Assembly (NCBI RefSeq): GCF_050948215.1
Contig: NW_027488564.1
Coordinates: forward strand, 930,001 to 994,000
Length of the DNA: 64,000 nt
Source of the DNA: Halictus rubicundus
Taxonomy: Eukaryota; Arthropoda; Insecta; Hymenoptera; Halictidae
Reading direction: 5' to 3'
A program made the position numbers and the translations under genes. The stretch's first letter is position 1. Every line of letters starts with the position of its first letter. The notes under the pieces are model-generated. The model saw only the letters and a program-made list of their open reading frames with translations, ran no database searches and was not told the origin of the DNA. This document shows, piece after piece, positions 1-13,472 of this stretch.

Positions 1-180
1 ATCCTATCCTCTATCCTATCGTATCCTCTATCCTATCCTATCGTCTACCCTATCCTCTATCCTATCCTATCCTCTATCCTATCCTATCCTCTATCCTATC
101 CTATCTTCTATCCTATCCTATCCTCTATCCTATCAAATCCCCTACCCTATCCTCTGTCCTATCCTATCCTCTATCCTATC

Positions 181-1030
181 CTCTATCCTATCCTCTATCC
201 TCTATCCTATAATATCCTCTATACTATCCTATCGTCTATCCTATCCTCTATCCTATCCTATCCTCAATCCTATCCTTTCCTGTATCCTATCCAATCCTGT
301 ATCCTATCCAGTCCTCTATTCTATCCTACGTTCTATCCTATCCTATCCTCTATCCTATCCTATTCTCTATCCTATCCTATGCTCTATCCTATCCTATCGT
401 CTATCCTATCTTCTATCCTATCCTATCAAATCCCCTATCCTATCCTCTGTCCTATCCTATCCTCTATCCTTTCCTATCCTCTATCCTATCCTCTATCCTA
501 TCCTATCCTCTATCCTATCCTTTCCTCTATCCTATCTTATCTTCTATCCTATCCTATCCTCTATCCTATCAAATCCCCTACCCTATCCTCTGTCCTATCC
601 TATCCTCTATCCTATCCTATCATCTATCCTCTATCCTATCCTATCCTCTATCCTATCTTATCCTCTATCCTATCCTATCCTCTATCCTATCCTATCTTCT
701 ATAATATCCTATCCTCTATCCTATCCTATCCCCTATCCTATCCTCTATCCTATCCTATCATCTATCCTCTATCCTATCCTATCTTCTATCCTATCCTATC
801 ATCTATCCTATCAAATCCCCTATCCTATCCTCTATCCTATCCTATCATCTATCCTCTATCCTATCCAATCCTGTATCCTATCCTATCCTCTATCCTATCA
901 AATCCCCTGTCCTATCCTCTGTCCTATCCTATCCTCTATCCTATCCTATCCTCTATCCAATCCTATCCTCTATCCTATCCTATCCTCTATCCTATCCTAT
1001 CCTCTATCCTATCCTATCTTCTATCCTATC
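181..1030. repeat. Segmental copy, offset 8194 bp from about 8375-9224
   Basis: The order of variant markers here repeats 8194 bp downstream. The TACGTTC marker (CG at 329-330 and 8523-8524), an ATGCTC variant (ATG at 379 and 8573) and a TCCAATCC variant (957 and 9151) all keep this exact spacing. Most monomers between them match, with scattered single substitutions. The ends of the block are approximate because the surrounding monomers are near-identical. Confidence 0.75.
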
Positions 1031-1082
1031 GTATCCTCTATCCTATCCTCTGTCCTATCCTATCCTCTGTCCTATCCTATCC

Positions 1083-1320
1083 TCTATCCTATCCTATCCT
1101 CTATCCTATCCTATCCTCTATCCTATCCTATCCTCTATCCTATCCTATCCTCTATCCTATCCTATCCTCTATCCTATCCTATCCTCTATCCTATCCTATC
1201 CTCTATCCTATCCTATCCTCTATCCTATCCTATCCTCTATCCTATCCTATCCTCTATCCTATCCTATCCTCTATCCTATCCTATCCTCTATCCTATCCTA
1301 TCCTCTATCCTATCCTATCC
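1083..1320. repeat. Homogeneous 17-bp monomer run, 14 copies
   Basis: TCTAT recurs every 17 bp from 1083 to 1321, giving 14 perfect consecutive copies of the 17-bp monomer with no variant. The run ends where one unit is shortened to 7 bp. It is one of the two cleanest stretches I found and defines the monomer. Confidence 0.93.
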
Positions 1321-3144
1321 TCTATCCTCTATCCTATACTATCCTCTATCCTATCCTATCCTCTATCCTATCCTATCGTCTATCCTATCCTCTATCCTAT
1401 CCTATCCTCTATCCTATCCTATCCTATCCTCAATCCTATCCTTTCCTGTATCCTATCCAATCCTGTATCCTATCCTATCCTATCCTCTATCCTATCCTAT
1501 CCTCTATCCTATCCTATCCTCTATCCTATCCTATCCTCTATCCTATCCTATCCTCTATCCTATCAAATCCCCTACCCTATCCTCTGTCCTATCCTATCCT
1601 CTATCCTATCCTCTATCCTATCCTCTATCCTATCCTCTATCCTCTATCCTATCCTATCCTCTATACTATCCTATCCTCTATCCTATCCTATCCTCTATCC
1701 TATCCTATCCTCTATCCTATCCTATCCTCTATCCTATCCTATCCTCTATCCTCTATCCTATACTATCCTCTATCCTATCCTATCCTCTATCCTATCCTAT
1801 CGTCTATCCTATCCTCTATCCTATCCTATCCTCTATCCTATCCTATCCTATCCTCAATCCTATCCTTTCCTGTATCCTATCCAATCCTGTATCCTATCCT
1901 GTCCTCTATACTATCCTATCCTCTATCCTATCCTATCCTCTATTCTATCTTATCCTCTATCCTATCCTATGATCTATCCTATCCTATCGTCTTTCCTATC
2001 CTCTATCCTATCCTATTCCTCTATCCTATCCTATCCTCTATCCTATCCTATCCTCTATCCTATCCTATCCTCTATCCTATCCTATCCTCTATCCTATCCT
2101 ATCCTCTATCCTATCCTATCCTCTATCCTATCAAATCCCCTACCCTATCCTCTGTCTTATCGTATCCTCTATCCTCTATCCTATCCTATCCTCTATCCTA
2201 TCCTATCCTCTATCTTATCCTATCCTGTATCCTATCCTATCCTCTATCCTATCCTATCCTCTATCCTATCAAATCCCCTATCCTATCCTCTATCCTATCC
2301 TATCCTATCCTCAATCCTATCCTTTCCTGTATCCTATCCAATCCTGTATCCTATCCTGTCCTCTACACTATCCTATCCTCTATCCTATCCTATCCTCTAT
2401 TCTATCTTATCCTCTATCCTATCCTATGATCTATCCTATCCTCTATCCTCTATCCTATCCTATCCTCTATCCTATCCTATCCTCTATCCTATCTTATCCT
2501 CTATCCTATCCTATCCTCTATCCTCTATCCTATACTATCCTCTATCCTATCCTATCCTCTATCCTATCCTATCGTCTATCCTATCCTATCCTCTATCCTA
2601 TCCTATCCTCTATCCTATCCTATCCTCTATCCTATCCTATTCCTCTATCCTATCCTATCCTCTATCCTATCCTATCCTCTATCCTATCCTATCCTCTATC
2701 CTATCCTATCCTCTATCCTAACCTATCCTCTATCCTATCCTATCCTCTATCCTATCCTATCCTCTATCCTATCCTACCCTCTATCCTATCAAATCCCCTA
2801 CCCTATCCTCTGTCTTATCCTATCCTCTATCCTCTATCCTATCCTATCCTCTATCCTATCCTATCCTCTATCTTATCCTATCCTCTATCCTATCCTATCC
2901 TCTATCCTATCCTATCCTCTATCCTATCAAATCCCCTATCCTATCCTCTATCCTATCCTATCCTGTATCCTATCCTATCCTCTATCCTCTATCCTCTATC
3001 CTCTATCCTATCCTATCCTCTATCCTATCCTATCATCTATCCTATCCTATCCTCTATCCTATCTTATCCTCTATCCTATCCTATCCTCTATCCTCTATCC
3101 TATACTATCCTCTATCCTATCCTATCCTCTATCCTATCCTATCG

Positions 3145-3416
3145 TCTATCCTATCCTATCCTCTATCCTATCCTATCCTCTATCCTATCCTATCCTCTAT
3201 CCTATCCTATCCTCTATCCTATCCTATCCTCTATCCTATCCTATCCTCTATCCTATCCTATCCTCTATCCTATCCTATCCTCTATCCTATCCTATCCTCT
3301 ATCCTATCCTATCCTCTATCCTATCCTATCCTCTATCCTATCCTATCCTCTATCCTATCCTATCCTCTATCCTATCCTATCCTCTATCCTATCCTATCCT
3401 CTATCCTATCCTATCC
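3145..3416. repeat. Homogeneous 17-bp monomer run, 16 copies
   Basis: TCTAT recurs every 17 bp from 3145 to 3417, giving 16 perfect consecutive monomers. A 7-bp step follows at 3424. This is the longest perfect run I noted and suggests recent local amplification of a single monomer. Confidence 0.93.
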
Positions 3417-3689
3417 TCTATCCTCTATCCTAACCTATCCTCTATCCTATCCTATCCTCTATCCTATCCTATCCTCTATCCTATCCTATCCTCTATCCTA
3501 TCCTATCCTCTATCCTATCCTATCCTCTATCCTATCCTATCCTCTATCCTATCAAATCCCCTATCCTATCCTCTATCCTATCCTATCCTGTATCCTATCC
3601 TATCCTATCCTCTATCCTATCCTGTCGTCTATCCTATCCTCTATCCTGTCCTATCCTCTATCCTATCCTATCCTCCATCCTATCCTATC

Positions 3690-3750
3690 CTCAATCCTAT
3701 CCTTTCCTGTATCCTATCCAATCCTGTATCCTATCCTGTCCTCTATACTA
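3690..3750. repeat. Recurring diverged marker block (CTTTCCTGTATCC type), example copy
   Basis: This roughly 60-bp block carries a fixed set of substitutions relative to the 17-bp monomer, in order: TCAATCC, CCTTTCCTG, TCCAATCCTG, TCCTGTCC and CTATACTATCC. The same block recurs dozens of times through the window, for example near 265, 1437, 1857, 2328, 4262, 6113, 9492, 13253, 19160, 32310 and 63280. Its recurrence at unequal intervals marks higher-order repeat units. It has no reading frame or structure that would suggest a function. Confidence 0.85.
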
Positions 3751-4929
3751 TCCTATCCTCTATCCTAACCTATCCTCTATCCTATCCTATCCTCTATCCT
3801 ATCCTATCCTCTATCCTATCCTATCCTCTATCCTATCCTATCCTCTATCCTATCCTATCCTCTATCCTATCCTATCCTCTATCCTATGCTATCCTCTATC
3901 CTATCCTATTTTCTATCCTATCCTATCCTCTATCCTATCCTATCCTATCCTATCCTCTATCCTATCCTATCCCCTATCCTATCCTCTATCCTATCCCCTA
4001 TCCTATCCTCTATCCTATCCTATCATCTATCCTCTATCCTATAATATCTTCTATCCTATCCTATCCTCTATCCTATCCTGTCCTCTATACTATCCTATCC
4101 TCTATCCTAACCTATCTTCTATCTTATCCTATCCTCTATCCTATCCTATCCAGTATCCTATCCTATCCTATCCTCTATCCTATACTGTCGTCTATCCTAT
4201 CCTCTATCCTATCCTATCCTCTATCCTATCCTATCCTCCATCCTATCCTATCCTCAATCCAATCCTTTCCTGTATCCTATCCAATCCTGTATCCTATCCT
4301 GTCCTCTATACTATCCTATCCTCTATCCTAACCTATCCTCTATCCTATCCTATCCTCTATCCTATCCTATCCTCTATCCTATCCTATCCTCTATCCTATC
4401 CTATCCTCTATCCTATCCTATCCTCTATCCTATCCTATCCTCTATCCTATGCTATCCTCTATCCTATCCTATTTTCTATCCTATCCTATCCTCTATCCTA
4501 TCCTATCCTATCCTCTATCCTATCCCCTATCCTATCCTCTATCCTATCCTATCATCTATCCTCTATCCTATAATATCTTCTATCCTATGCTATCCTCTAT
4601 CCTATCCTGTCCTCTATACTATCCTATCCTCTATCCTAACCTATCTTCTATCTTATCCTATCCTCTATCCTATCCTATCCAGTATCCTATCCTATCCTAT
4701 CCTCTATCCTATCCTGTCCTCTATACTATCCTATCGTCTATCCTAACCTATCTTCTATCTTATCCTATCCTCTATCCTATCCTATCCAGTATCCTATCCT
4801 ATCCTATCCTCTATCCTATACTGTCGTCTATCCTATCCTCTATCCTATCCTATCCTCTATCCTATCCTATCCTCTATCCTATCCTATCATCTATCCTATC
4901 CTATCCTCTATCCTATCCTATCCTCTATC

Positions 4930-5910
4930 AAATCCCCTAGTCTATCCTCTGTCCTATCCTATCCTCTATCCTATCCCATCCTCTATCCTATCCTATCCTC
5001 TATCCTCTATCCTCTATCCTCTATCCTCTATCCTCTATCCTCTATCCTCTATCCTCTATCCTATCCTATCCTCTGTCCTATCCTATCCTCTATCCTATCC
5101 TATCCTCTATCCTATGCTATCCTCTATCCTATCCTATCCTCTATCCTCTATCCTATCCTATCCTCTATCCTATCCTATCCTCTATCCTCTATCCTCTATC
5201 CTATCCTATCCTCTATCCTATCCTATCGTCTATCCTAACCTATCCTCTATCCTATCCTATCCTCTATCCTATCCTATCCTCTATCCTATCCTATCCTCAA
5301 TCCTATCCTTTCCTGTATCCTATCCAATCCTGTATCCTATCCTGTCCTCTAGCCTATCCTATCCTCTATCCTATCCTATGCTCTATCCTATCTTATCGTC
5401 TATCCTATCCTCTATCCTATCCTATTCCTCTATCCTATCCTATCCTCTATCCTATCCTATCCTATATCCTATCCTATCCTCTATCCTATCCTATCCTCCA
5501 TCCTATCCTATCCTCTATCCTCTATCCTATCCTATCCTATCCTCTATCCTCTATCCTCTAACCTCTATCCTATCCTATCCTCTATCCTATCCTTTCCTCT
5601 ATCCTATCCTCTATCCTATCCTATCCCCTATCCTATCCCATCCTCTATCCTATCCTATCCTCTATCCTATCCTATCCTCTATCCTATCCTATCCTCTATC
5701 CTATCCTATCCTCTATCCTATCCTATCCTCTATCCTATCCTATCCTGTATCCTATCCTATCCTCTATCCTATCCTATCCTCTATCCTATCCTATCCTCTA
5801 TCCTATCCTATCCTCTATCCTATCCTATCCTCTATCCTATCCTATCATCTATCCTCTATCCTATCCTATCAAATCCCCTATCCTATCCTCTATCCTACCC
5901 TATCCTCTGT
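4930..5910. repeat. Segmental copy, offset about 12.1 kb from 17043-18000
   Basis: The rare string AAATCCCCTAGTC, a pure heptamer run, an ATGCTATCC variant (ATG at 5114 and 17220), a CTCTAGCC variant (5347 and 17441) and a late ATCATC...AAATCCCC stretch (about 5850 and 17906) appear in the same order at both places. The offset is 12113 bp before the heptamer run and 12106 bp after it, because the run is one heptamer longer here. Confidence 0.75.
4994..5056. repeat. Pure heptamer run, (TATCCTC)9
   Basis: Nine perfect consecutive copies of TATCCTC, with none of the pentamers that normally separate them. The paralogous run at 17107-17162 has eight copies, so this minisatellite changes length by whole heptamers. 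Confidence 0.95.
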
Positions 5911-7089
5911 CCTATCCTATCCTCTATCCTATCCTATCCTCTATCCTATCCTATCCTCTATCCTATCCTATCCTCTGTCCTATCCTATCGTCTATCCTAT
6001 CCTCTATCCTATCCTATCCTCTATGCTATCCTATCCTATCCTCTATCCTATCCTATCCTCTATCCTATCCTCTATCCTATCCTACCCTCCATCCTATCCT
6101 ATCCTCAATCCTATCCTTTCCTGTATCCTATCCAATCCTGTATCCTATCCTGTCCTCTATCCTATCCTATCCTCTATCCTATCCAATGCTCTATCCTATC
6201 CTATCGTCTATCCTATCCTCTATCCTATCCTATTCCTCTATCCTATCCTATCCTCTATCCTATCCTATCCTATATCCTATCCTATCCTCTATCCTATCCT
6301 ATCCTCTATCATATACTATCCTCTATCCTATCCTATCCTCTATCCTATCCTATCCTCTATCCTATCCTATCCTCTATCCTATCCTATCCTCTATCCTATC
6401 AAATCCCCTATCCTATCCTCTATCCTATCCTATCCTCTATCCTATCCTATCCTATCCTCAATCCTATCCTTTCCTGTATCCTATCCAATCCTGTATCCTA
6501 TCCTGTCCTCTATACTATCCTATCCTCTATCCTATCCTATCCTCTATTCTATCTTATCCTCTATCCTATCATATGATCTATCCTATCCTATCGTCTATCC
6601 TATCCTCTATCCTATCCTATTCCTCTATCCTATCCTATCCTCTATCCTATCCTATCCTCTATCGTATCCTATCCTCTATCCTATCCTATCCTCTATCCTA
6701 TCAAATCCCCTACCCTATCCTCTGTCCTATCCTATCCTATTCCTCTATCCTATCCTATCCTCTATCCTATCCTATCCTCTATCCTATCCTATCCTCTATC
6801 CTATCCTATCCTCTATCCTATCAAATCCCCTACCCTATCCTCTGTCCTATCCTATCCTCTATCCTCTATCCTATCCTATCCTCTATCCTATCCTATCCTC
6901 TATCCTATCCTATCCTCTATCTTATCCTATCCTCTATCCTATCCTATCCTCTATCCTATCCTATCCTCTATCCTATCAAATCCCCTATCCTATCCTCTAT
7001 CCTATCCTATCCTGTATCCTATCCTATCCTCTATCCTCTATCCTCTATCCTATCCTATCCTCTATCCTATCCTATCCTCATTCCTATCC

Positions 7090-10000
7090 TATCCTCAATC
7101 CTATCCTTTCCTGTATCCTATCCAATCCTGTATCCTATCCTGTCCTCTATACTATCCTATCCTCTATCCTATCCTATCCTCTATTCTATCTTATCCTCTA
7201 ACCTATCCTATGATCTATCCTATCCTATCGTCTATGCTATCCTCTATCCTATCCTATTCCTCTATCCTATCCTATCCTCTATCCTATCCTATCCTCTATT
7301 CTATCCTATCCTCTATCCTATCCTATCCTCTATCCTATCCTATCCTCTATCCTATCAAATCCCCTATCCTATCCTCTATCCTATCCTATCATCTATCCTC
7401 AATCCTATCCAATCCTCTATCCTATCCTATCCTCTATCCTATCAAATCCCCTATCCTATCCTCTGTCCTATCCTATCCTCTATCCTATCCTATCCTCTAT
7501 CCTATCGTATCCTCTATCCTATCCTATCGTCTATCCTATCCTCTATCCTATCCTATCCTCTATCCTATCCTATCCTCTATCCTATCCTATCTTCTATCCT
7601 ATCCTATCCTCTATCCTATCAAATCCCCTACCCTATCCTCTGTCCTATCCTATCCTCTATCCTATCCTCTATCCTATCCTCTATCTTCTATAATATCCTA
7701 TCCTCTATCCTATCCTATCCCCTATCCTATCCTCTATCCTATCCTATCATCTATCCTCTATCCTATCCTATCTTCTATCCTATCCTATCATCTATCCTAT
7801 CAAATCCCCTATCCTATCCTCTATCCTATCCTATCATCTATCCTCTATCCTATCCAATCCTCTATCCTATCCTATCCTCTATCCTATCAAATCCCCTGTC
7901 CTATCCTCTGTCCTATCCTATCCTCTATTCTATCCTATCCTCTATCCTATCCTATCCTCTATCCTATCCTATCCTCATTCCTATCCTATCCTCAATCCTA
8001 TCCTTTCCTGTATCCTATCCAATCCTGTATCCTATCCTGTCCTCTATACTATCCTATCCTCTATCCTATCCTATCCTCTATTCTATCTTATCCTCTAACC
8101 TATCCTATGATCTATCCTATCCTATCGTCTATGCTATCCTCTATCCTATCCTATTCCTCTATCCTATCCTATCCTCTATCCTATCCTATCCTCTATTCTA
8201 TCCTATCCTCTATCCTATCCTATCCTCTATCCTATCCTATCCTCTATCCTATCAAATCCCCTATCCTATCCTCTACCCTATCCTATCATCTATCCTCAAT
8301 CCTATCCAATCCTCTATCCTATCCTATCCTCTATCCTATCAAATCCCCTACCCTATCCTCTGTCCTATCCTATCCTCTATCCTATCCTCTATCCTCTATC
8401 CTATCCTATCCTCTATACTATCCTATCGTCTATCCTATCCTCTATCCTATCCTATCCTCAATCCTATCCTTTCCTGTATCCTATCCAATCCTGTATCCTA
8501 TCCTGTCCTCTATTCTATCCTACGTTCTATCCTATCCTATCCTCTATCCTATCCTATTCTCTATCCTATCCTATGCTCTATCCTATCCTATCGTCTATCC
8601 TATCTTCTATCCTATCCTATCAAATCCCCTATCCTATCCTCTGTCCTATCCTATCCTCTATCCTTTCCTATCCTCTATCCTATCCTCTATCCTATCCTAT
8701 CCTCTATCCTATCCTTTCCTCTATCCTATCCTATCTTCTATCCTATCCTATCCTCTATCCTATCAAATCCCCTACCCTATCCTCTGTCCTATCCTATCCT
8801 CTATCCTATCCTATCATCTATCCTCTATCCTATCCTATCCTCTATCCTATCTTATCCTCTATCCTATCCTATCCTCTATCCTATCCTATCTTCTATAATA
8901 TCCTATCCTCTATCCTATCCTATCCCCTATCCTATCCTCTATCCTATCCTATCATCTATCCTCTATCCTATCCTATCTTCTATCCTATCCTATCATCTAT
9001 CCTATCAAATCCCCTATCCTATCCTCTATCCTATCCTATCATCTATCCTCTATCCTATCCAATCCTCTATCCTATCCTATCCTCTATCCTATCAAATCCC
9101 CTGTCCTATCCTCTGTCCTATCCTATCCTCTATCCTATCCTATCCTCTATCCAATCCTATCCTCTTTCCTATCCTATCCTCTATCCTATCCTATCCTCTA
9201 TCCTATCCTATCTTCTATCCTATCCTATCCTCTATCCTATCAAATCCCCTACCCTATCCTCTGTCCTATCCTATCCTCTATCCTATCCTATCCTCTATCC
9301 TATCCTATCCTCTATCCTATCCTATCCTCTATCATATCCTATCCTCTATCCTATCCTATCCTCTATCCTATCCTATCCTCTATCCTCTATCCTATACTAT
9401 CCTCTATCCTATCCTATCCTCTATCCTATCCTATCGTCTATCCTATCCTCTATCCTATCCTATCCTCTATCCTATCCTATCCTATCCTCAATCCTATCCT
9501 TTCCTGTATCCTATCCAATCCTGTATCCTATCCTGTCCTCTATACTATCCTATCCTCTATCCTATCCTATCCTCTATTCTATCTTATCCTCTATCCTATC
9601 CTATGATCTATCCTATCCTATCGTCTATCCTATCCTCTATCCTATCCTATCCTCTATCCTATCCTATCCTCTATCCTATCCTATCCTCTATCCTATCAAA
9701 TCCCCTACCCTATCCTCTGTCCTATCCTATCCTCTATCCTCTATCCTATCCTATCCTCTATCCTATCCTATCCTCTATCCTATCCTATCCTCTATCTTAT
9801 CCTATCCTCTATCCTATCCTATCCTCTATCCTATCCTATCCTCTATCCTATCAAATCCCCTATCCTATCCTCTATCCTATCTTATCCTCTATCCTATCCT
9901 ATCCTCTATCCTCTATCCTATACTATCCTCTATCCCATCCTATCCTCTATCCTATCCTATCGTCTATCCTATCCTATCCTCTATCCTATCCTATCCTCTA

Positions 10001-10330
10001 TCCTATCCTATCCTCTATCCTATCCTATCCTCTATCCTATCCTATCCTCTATCCTATCCTATCCTCTATCCTATCCTATCCTCTATCCTCTATCCTAACC
10101 TATCCTCTATCCTATCCTATCCTCTATCCTATCCTATCCTCTATCCTATCCTATCCTCTATCCTATCCTATCCTCTATCCTATCCTATCCTATCCTCTAT
10201 CCTATCCTATCCTCTATCCTATCCTATCCTCTATCCTATCAAATCCCCTACCCTATCCTCTATCCTATCCTATCCTGTATCCTATCCTATCCTATCCTCT
10301 ATCCTATCCTGTCGTCTATCCTATCCTCTA
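7090..10330. repeat. Segmental copy paired with about 10710-13200
   Basis: An ATGATCTATCC block with a following GTCTATGC variant at 7210 recurs at 10830 (offset 3620). Past about 8.4 kb the offset falls to 2924 (ATGCTC at 8573 and 11497), so the second copy lacks about 696 bp. By 9.6 kb the offset is 2888 (ATG at 9603 and 12491). Marker order is otherwise conserved. Edges are approximate. Confidence 0.7.
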
Positions 10331-10709
10331 TCCTCTATCCTATCCTCCATCCTATCCTATCCTCCATCCTATCCTATCCTCAATCCTATCCTTTCCTGTA
10401 TCCTATCCAATCCTGTATCCTATCCTGTCCTCTATACTATCCTATCCTCTATCCTAACCTATCCTCTATCCTATCCTATCCTCTATCCTATCCTATCCTC
10501 TATCCTATCCTATCCTCTATCCTATCCTATCCTCTATCCTATCCTATCCTCTATCCTATCCTATCCTCTATCCTATCAAATCCCCTATCCTATCCTCTAT
10601 CCTATCCTATCCTGTATCCTATCCTATCCTATCCTCTATCCTATCCTGTCGTCTATCCTATCCTCTATCCTATCCTATCCTCTATCCTATCCTATCCTCC
10701 ATCCTATCC

Positions 10710-13200
10710 TATCCTCAATCCTATCCTTTCCTGTATCCTATCCAATCCTGTATCCTATCCTGTCCTCTATACTATCCTATCCTCTATCCTATCCTATCCT
10801 CTATTCTATCTTATCCTCTAACCTATCCTATGATCTATCCTATCCTATCGTCTATGCTATCCTCTATCCTATCCTATTCCTCTATCCTATCCTATCCTCT
10901 ATCCTATCCTATCCTCTATTCTATCCTATCCTCTATCCTATCCTATCCTCTATCCTATCCTATCCTCTATCCTATCAAATCCCCTATCCTATCCTCTATC
11001 CTATCCTATCATCTATCCTCAATCCTATCCAATCCTCTATCCTATCCTATCCTCTATCCTATCAAATCCCATATCCTATCCTCTGTCCTATCCTATCCTC
11101 TATCCTATCCTATCCTCTATCCTATCGTATCCTCTATCCTATCCTATCGTCTATCCTATCCTCTATCCTATCCTATCCTCTATCCTATCCTATCCTCTAT
11201 CCTATCCTATCTTCTATCCTATCCTATCCTCTATCCTATCAAATCCCCTACCCTATCCTCTGTCCTATCCTATCCTCTATCCTATCCTCTATCCTATCCT
11301 CTATCCTATCCTCTATCCTCTATCCTATCCTATCCTCTATACTATCCTATCGTCTATCCTATCCTCTATCCTATCCTATCCTCAATCCTATCCTTTCCTG
11401 TATCCTATGCAATCCTGTATCCTATCCTGTCCTCTATTCTATCCTACGTTCTATCCTATCCTATCCTCTATCCTATCCTATTCTCTACCCTATCCTATGC
11501 TCTATCCTATCCTATCGTCTATCCTATCTTCTATCCTATCCTATCAAATCCCCTATCCTATCCTCTGTCCTATCCTATCCTCTATCCTTTCCTATCCTCT
11601 ATCCTATCCTCTATCCTATCCTATCCTCTATCCTATCCTTTCCTCTATCCTATCCTATCTTCTATCCTATCCTATCCTCTATCCTATCAAATCCCCTACC
11701 CTATCCTCTGTCCTATCCTATCCTCTATCCTATCCTATCATCTATCCTCTATCCTATCCTATCCTCTATCCTATCTTATCCTCTATCCTATCCTATCCTC
11801 TATCCTATCCTATCTTCTATAATATCCTATCCTCTATCCTATCCTATCCCCTATCCTATCCTCTATCCTATCCTATCATCTATCCTCTATCCTATCCAAT
11901 CCTCTATCCTATCCTATCCTCTATCCTATCAAATCCCCTGTCCTATCCTCTGTCCTATCCTATCCTCTATCCTATCCTATCCTCTATCCAATCCTATCCT
12001 CTTTCCTATCCTATCCTCTATCCTATCCTATCCTCTATCCTATCCTATCTTCTATCCTATCCTATCCTCTATCCTATCAAATCCCCTACCCTATCCTCTG
12101 TCCTATCCTATCCTCTATCCTATCCTATCCTCTATCCTATCCTATCCTCTATCCTATCCTATCCTCTATCCTATCCTATCCTCTATCCTATCCTATCCTC
12201 TATCCTATCCTATCCTCTATCCTATCCTATCCTCTATCCTATCCTATCCTCTATCCTATCCTATCCTCTATCCTCTATCCTATACTATCCTCTATCCTAT
12301 CCTATCCTCTATCCTATCCTATCGTCTGTCCTATCCTCTATCCTATCCTATCCTCTATCCTATCCTATCCTATCCTCAATCCTATCCTTTCCTGTATCCT
12401 ATCCAATCCTGTATCCTATCCTGTCCCCTATACTATCCTATCCTCTATCCTATCCTATCCTCTATTCTATCTTATCCTCTATCCTATCCTATGATCTATC
12501 CTATCCTATCGTCTATCCTATCCTCTATCCTATCCTATCCTCTATCCTATCCTATCCTCTATCCTATCCTATCCTCTATCCTATCCTATCCTCTATCCTA
12601 TCAAATCCCCTACCCTATCCTCTGTCCTATCCTATCCTCTATCCTCTATCCTATCCTATCCTCTATCCTATCCTATCCTCTATCCTATCCTATCCTCTAT
12701 CTTATCCTATCCTCTATCCTATCCTATCCTCTATCCTATCCTATCCTCTATCCTATCAAATCCCCTATCCTATCCTCTATCCTATCTTATCCTCTATCCT
12801 ATCCTATCCTCTATCCTCTATCCTATACTATCCTCTATCCCATCCTATCCTCTATCCTATCCTATCGTCTGTCCTATCCTATCCTCTATCCTATCCTATC
12901 CTCTATCCTATCCTATCCTCTATCCTATCCTATCCTCTATCCTATCCTATCCTCTCTCCTATCCTATCCTCTATCCTATCCTATCCTCTATCCTCTATCC
13001 TAACCTATCCTCTATCCTATCCTATCCTCTATCCTATCCTATCCTCTATCCTATCCTATCCTCTATCCTATCCTATCCTCTATCCTATCCTATCCTCTAT
13101 CCTATCAAATCCCCTATCCTATCCTCTATCCTATCCTATCCTGTATCCTATCCTATCCTATCCTCTATCCTATCCTGTCGTCTATCCTATCCTCTATCCT
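10710..13200. repeat. Segmental copy paired with about 7090-10330
   Basis: This is the shorter partner of the 7.1-10.3 kb block. It carries the same succession of ATGATC, ATCAAATCCCC, TACGTTC and CTATAATATCC markers with a deletion of about 0.7 kb. Private substitutions include AAATCCCATATCC near 11066 and TCCTATGCAATCC near 11403, so the copies have begun to diverge. Confidence 0.7.
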
Positions 13201-13472
13201 ATCCTATCCTCTATCCTATCCTATCCTCCATCCTATCCTATCCTCAATCCTATCCTTTCCTGTATCCTATCCAATCCTGTATCCTATCCTGTCCTCTATA
13301 CTATCCTATCCTCTATCCTAACCTATCCTCTATCCTATCCTATCCTCTATCCTATCCTATCCTCTATCCTATCCTATCCTCTATCCTATCCTATCCTCTA
13401 TCCTATCCTATCCTCTATCCTATCCTATCCTCTATCCTATCCTATCCTCTATCCTATCCTATCCTCTATCCT

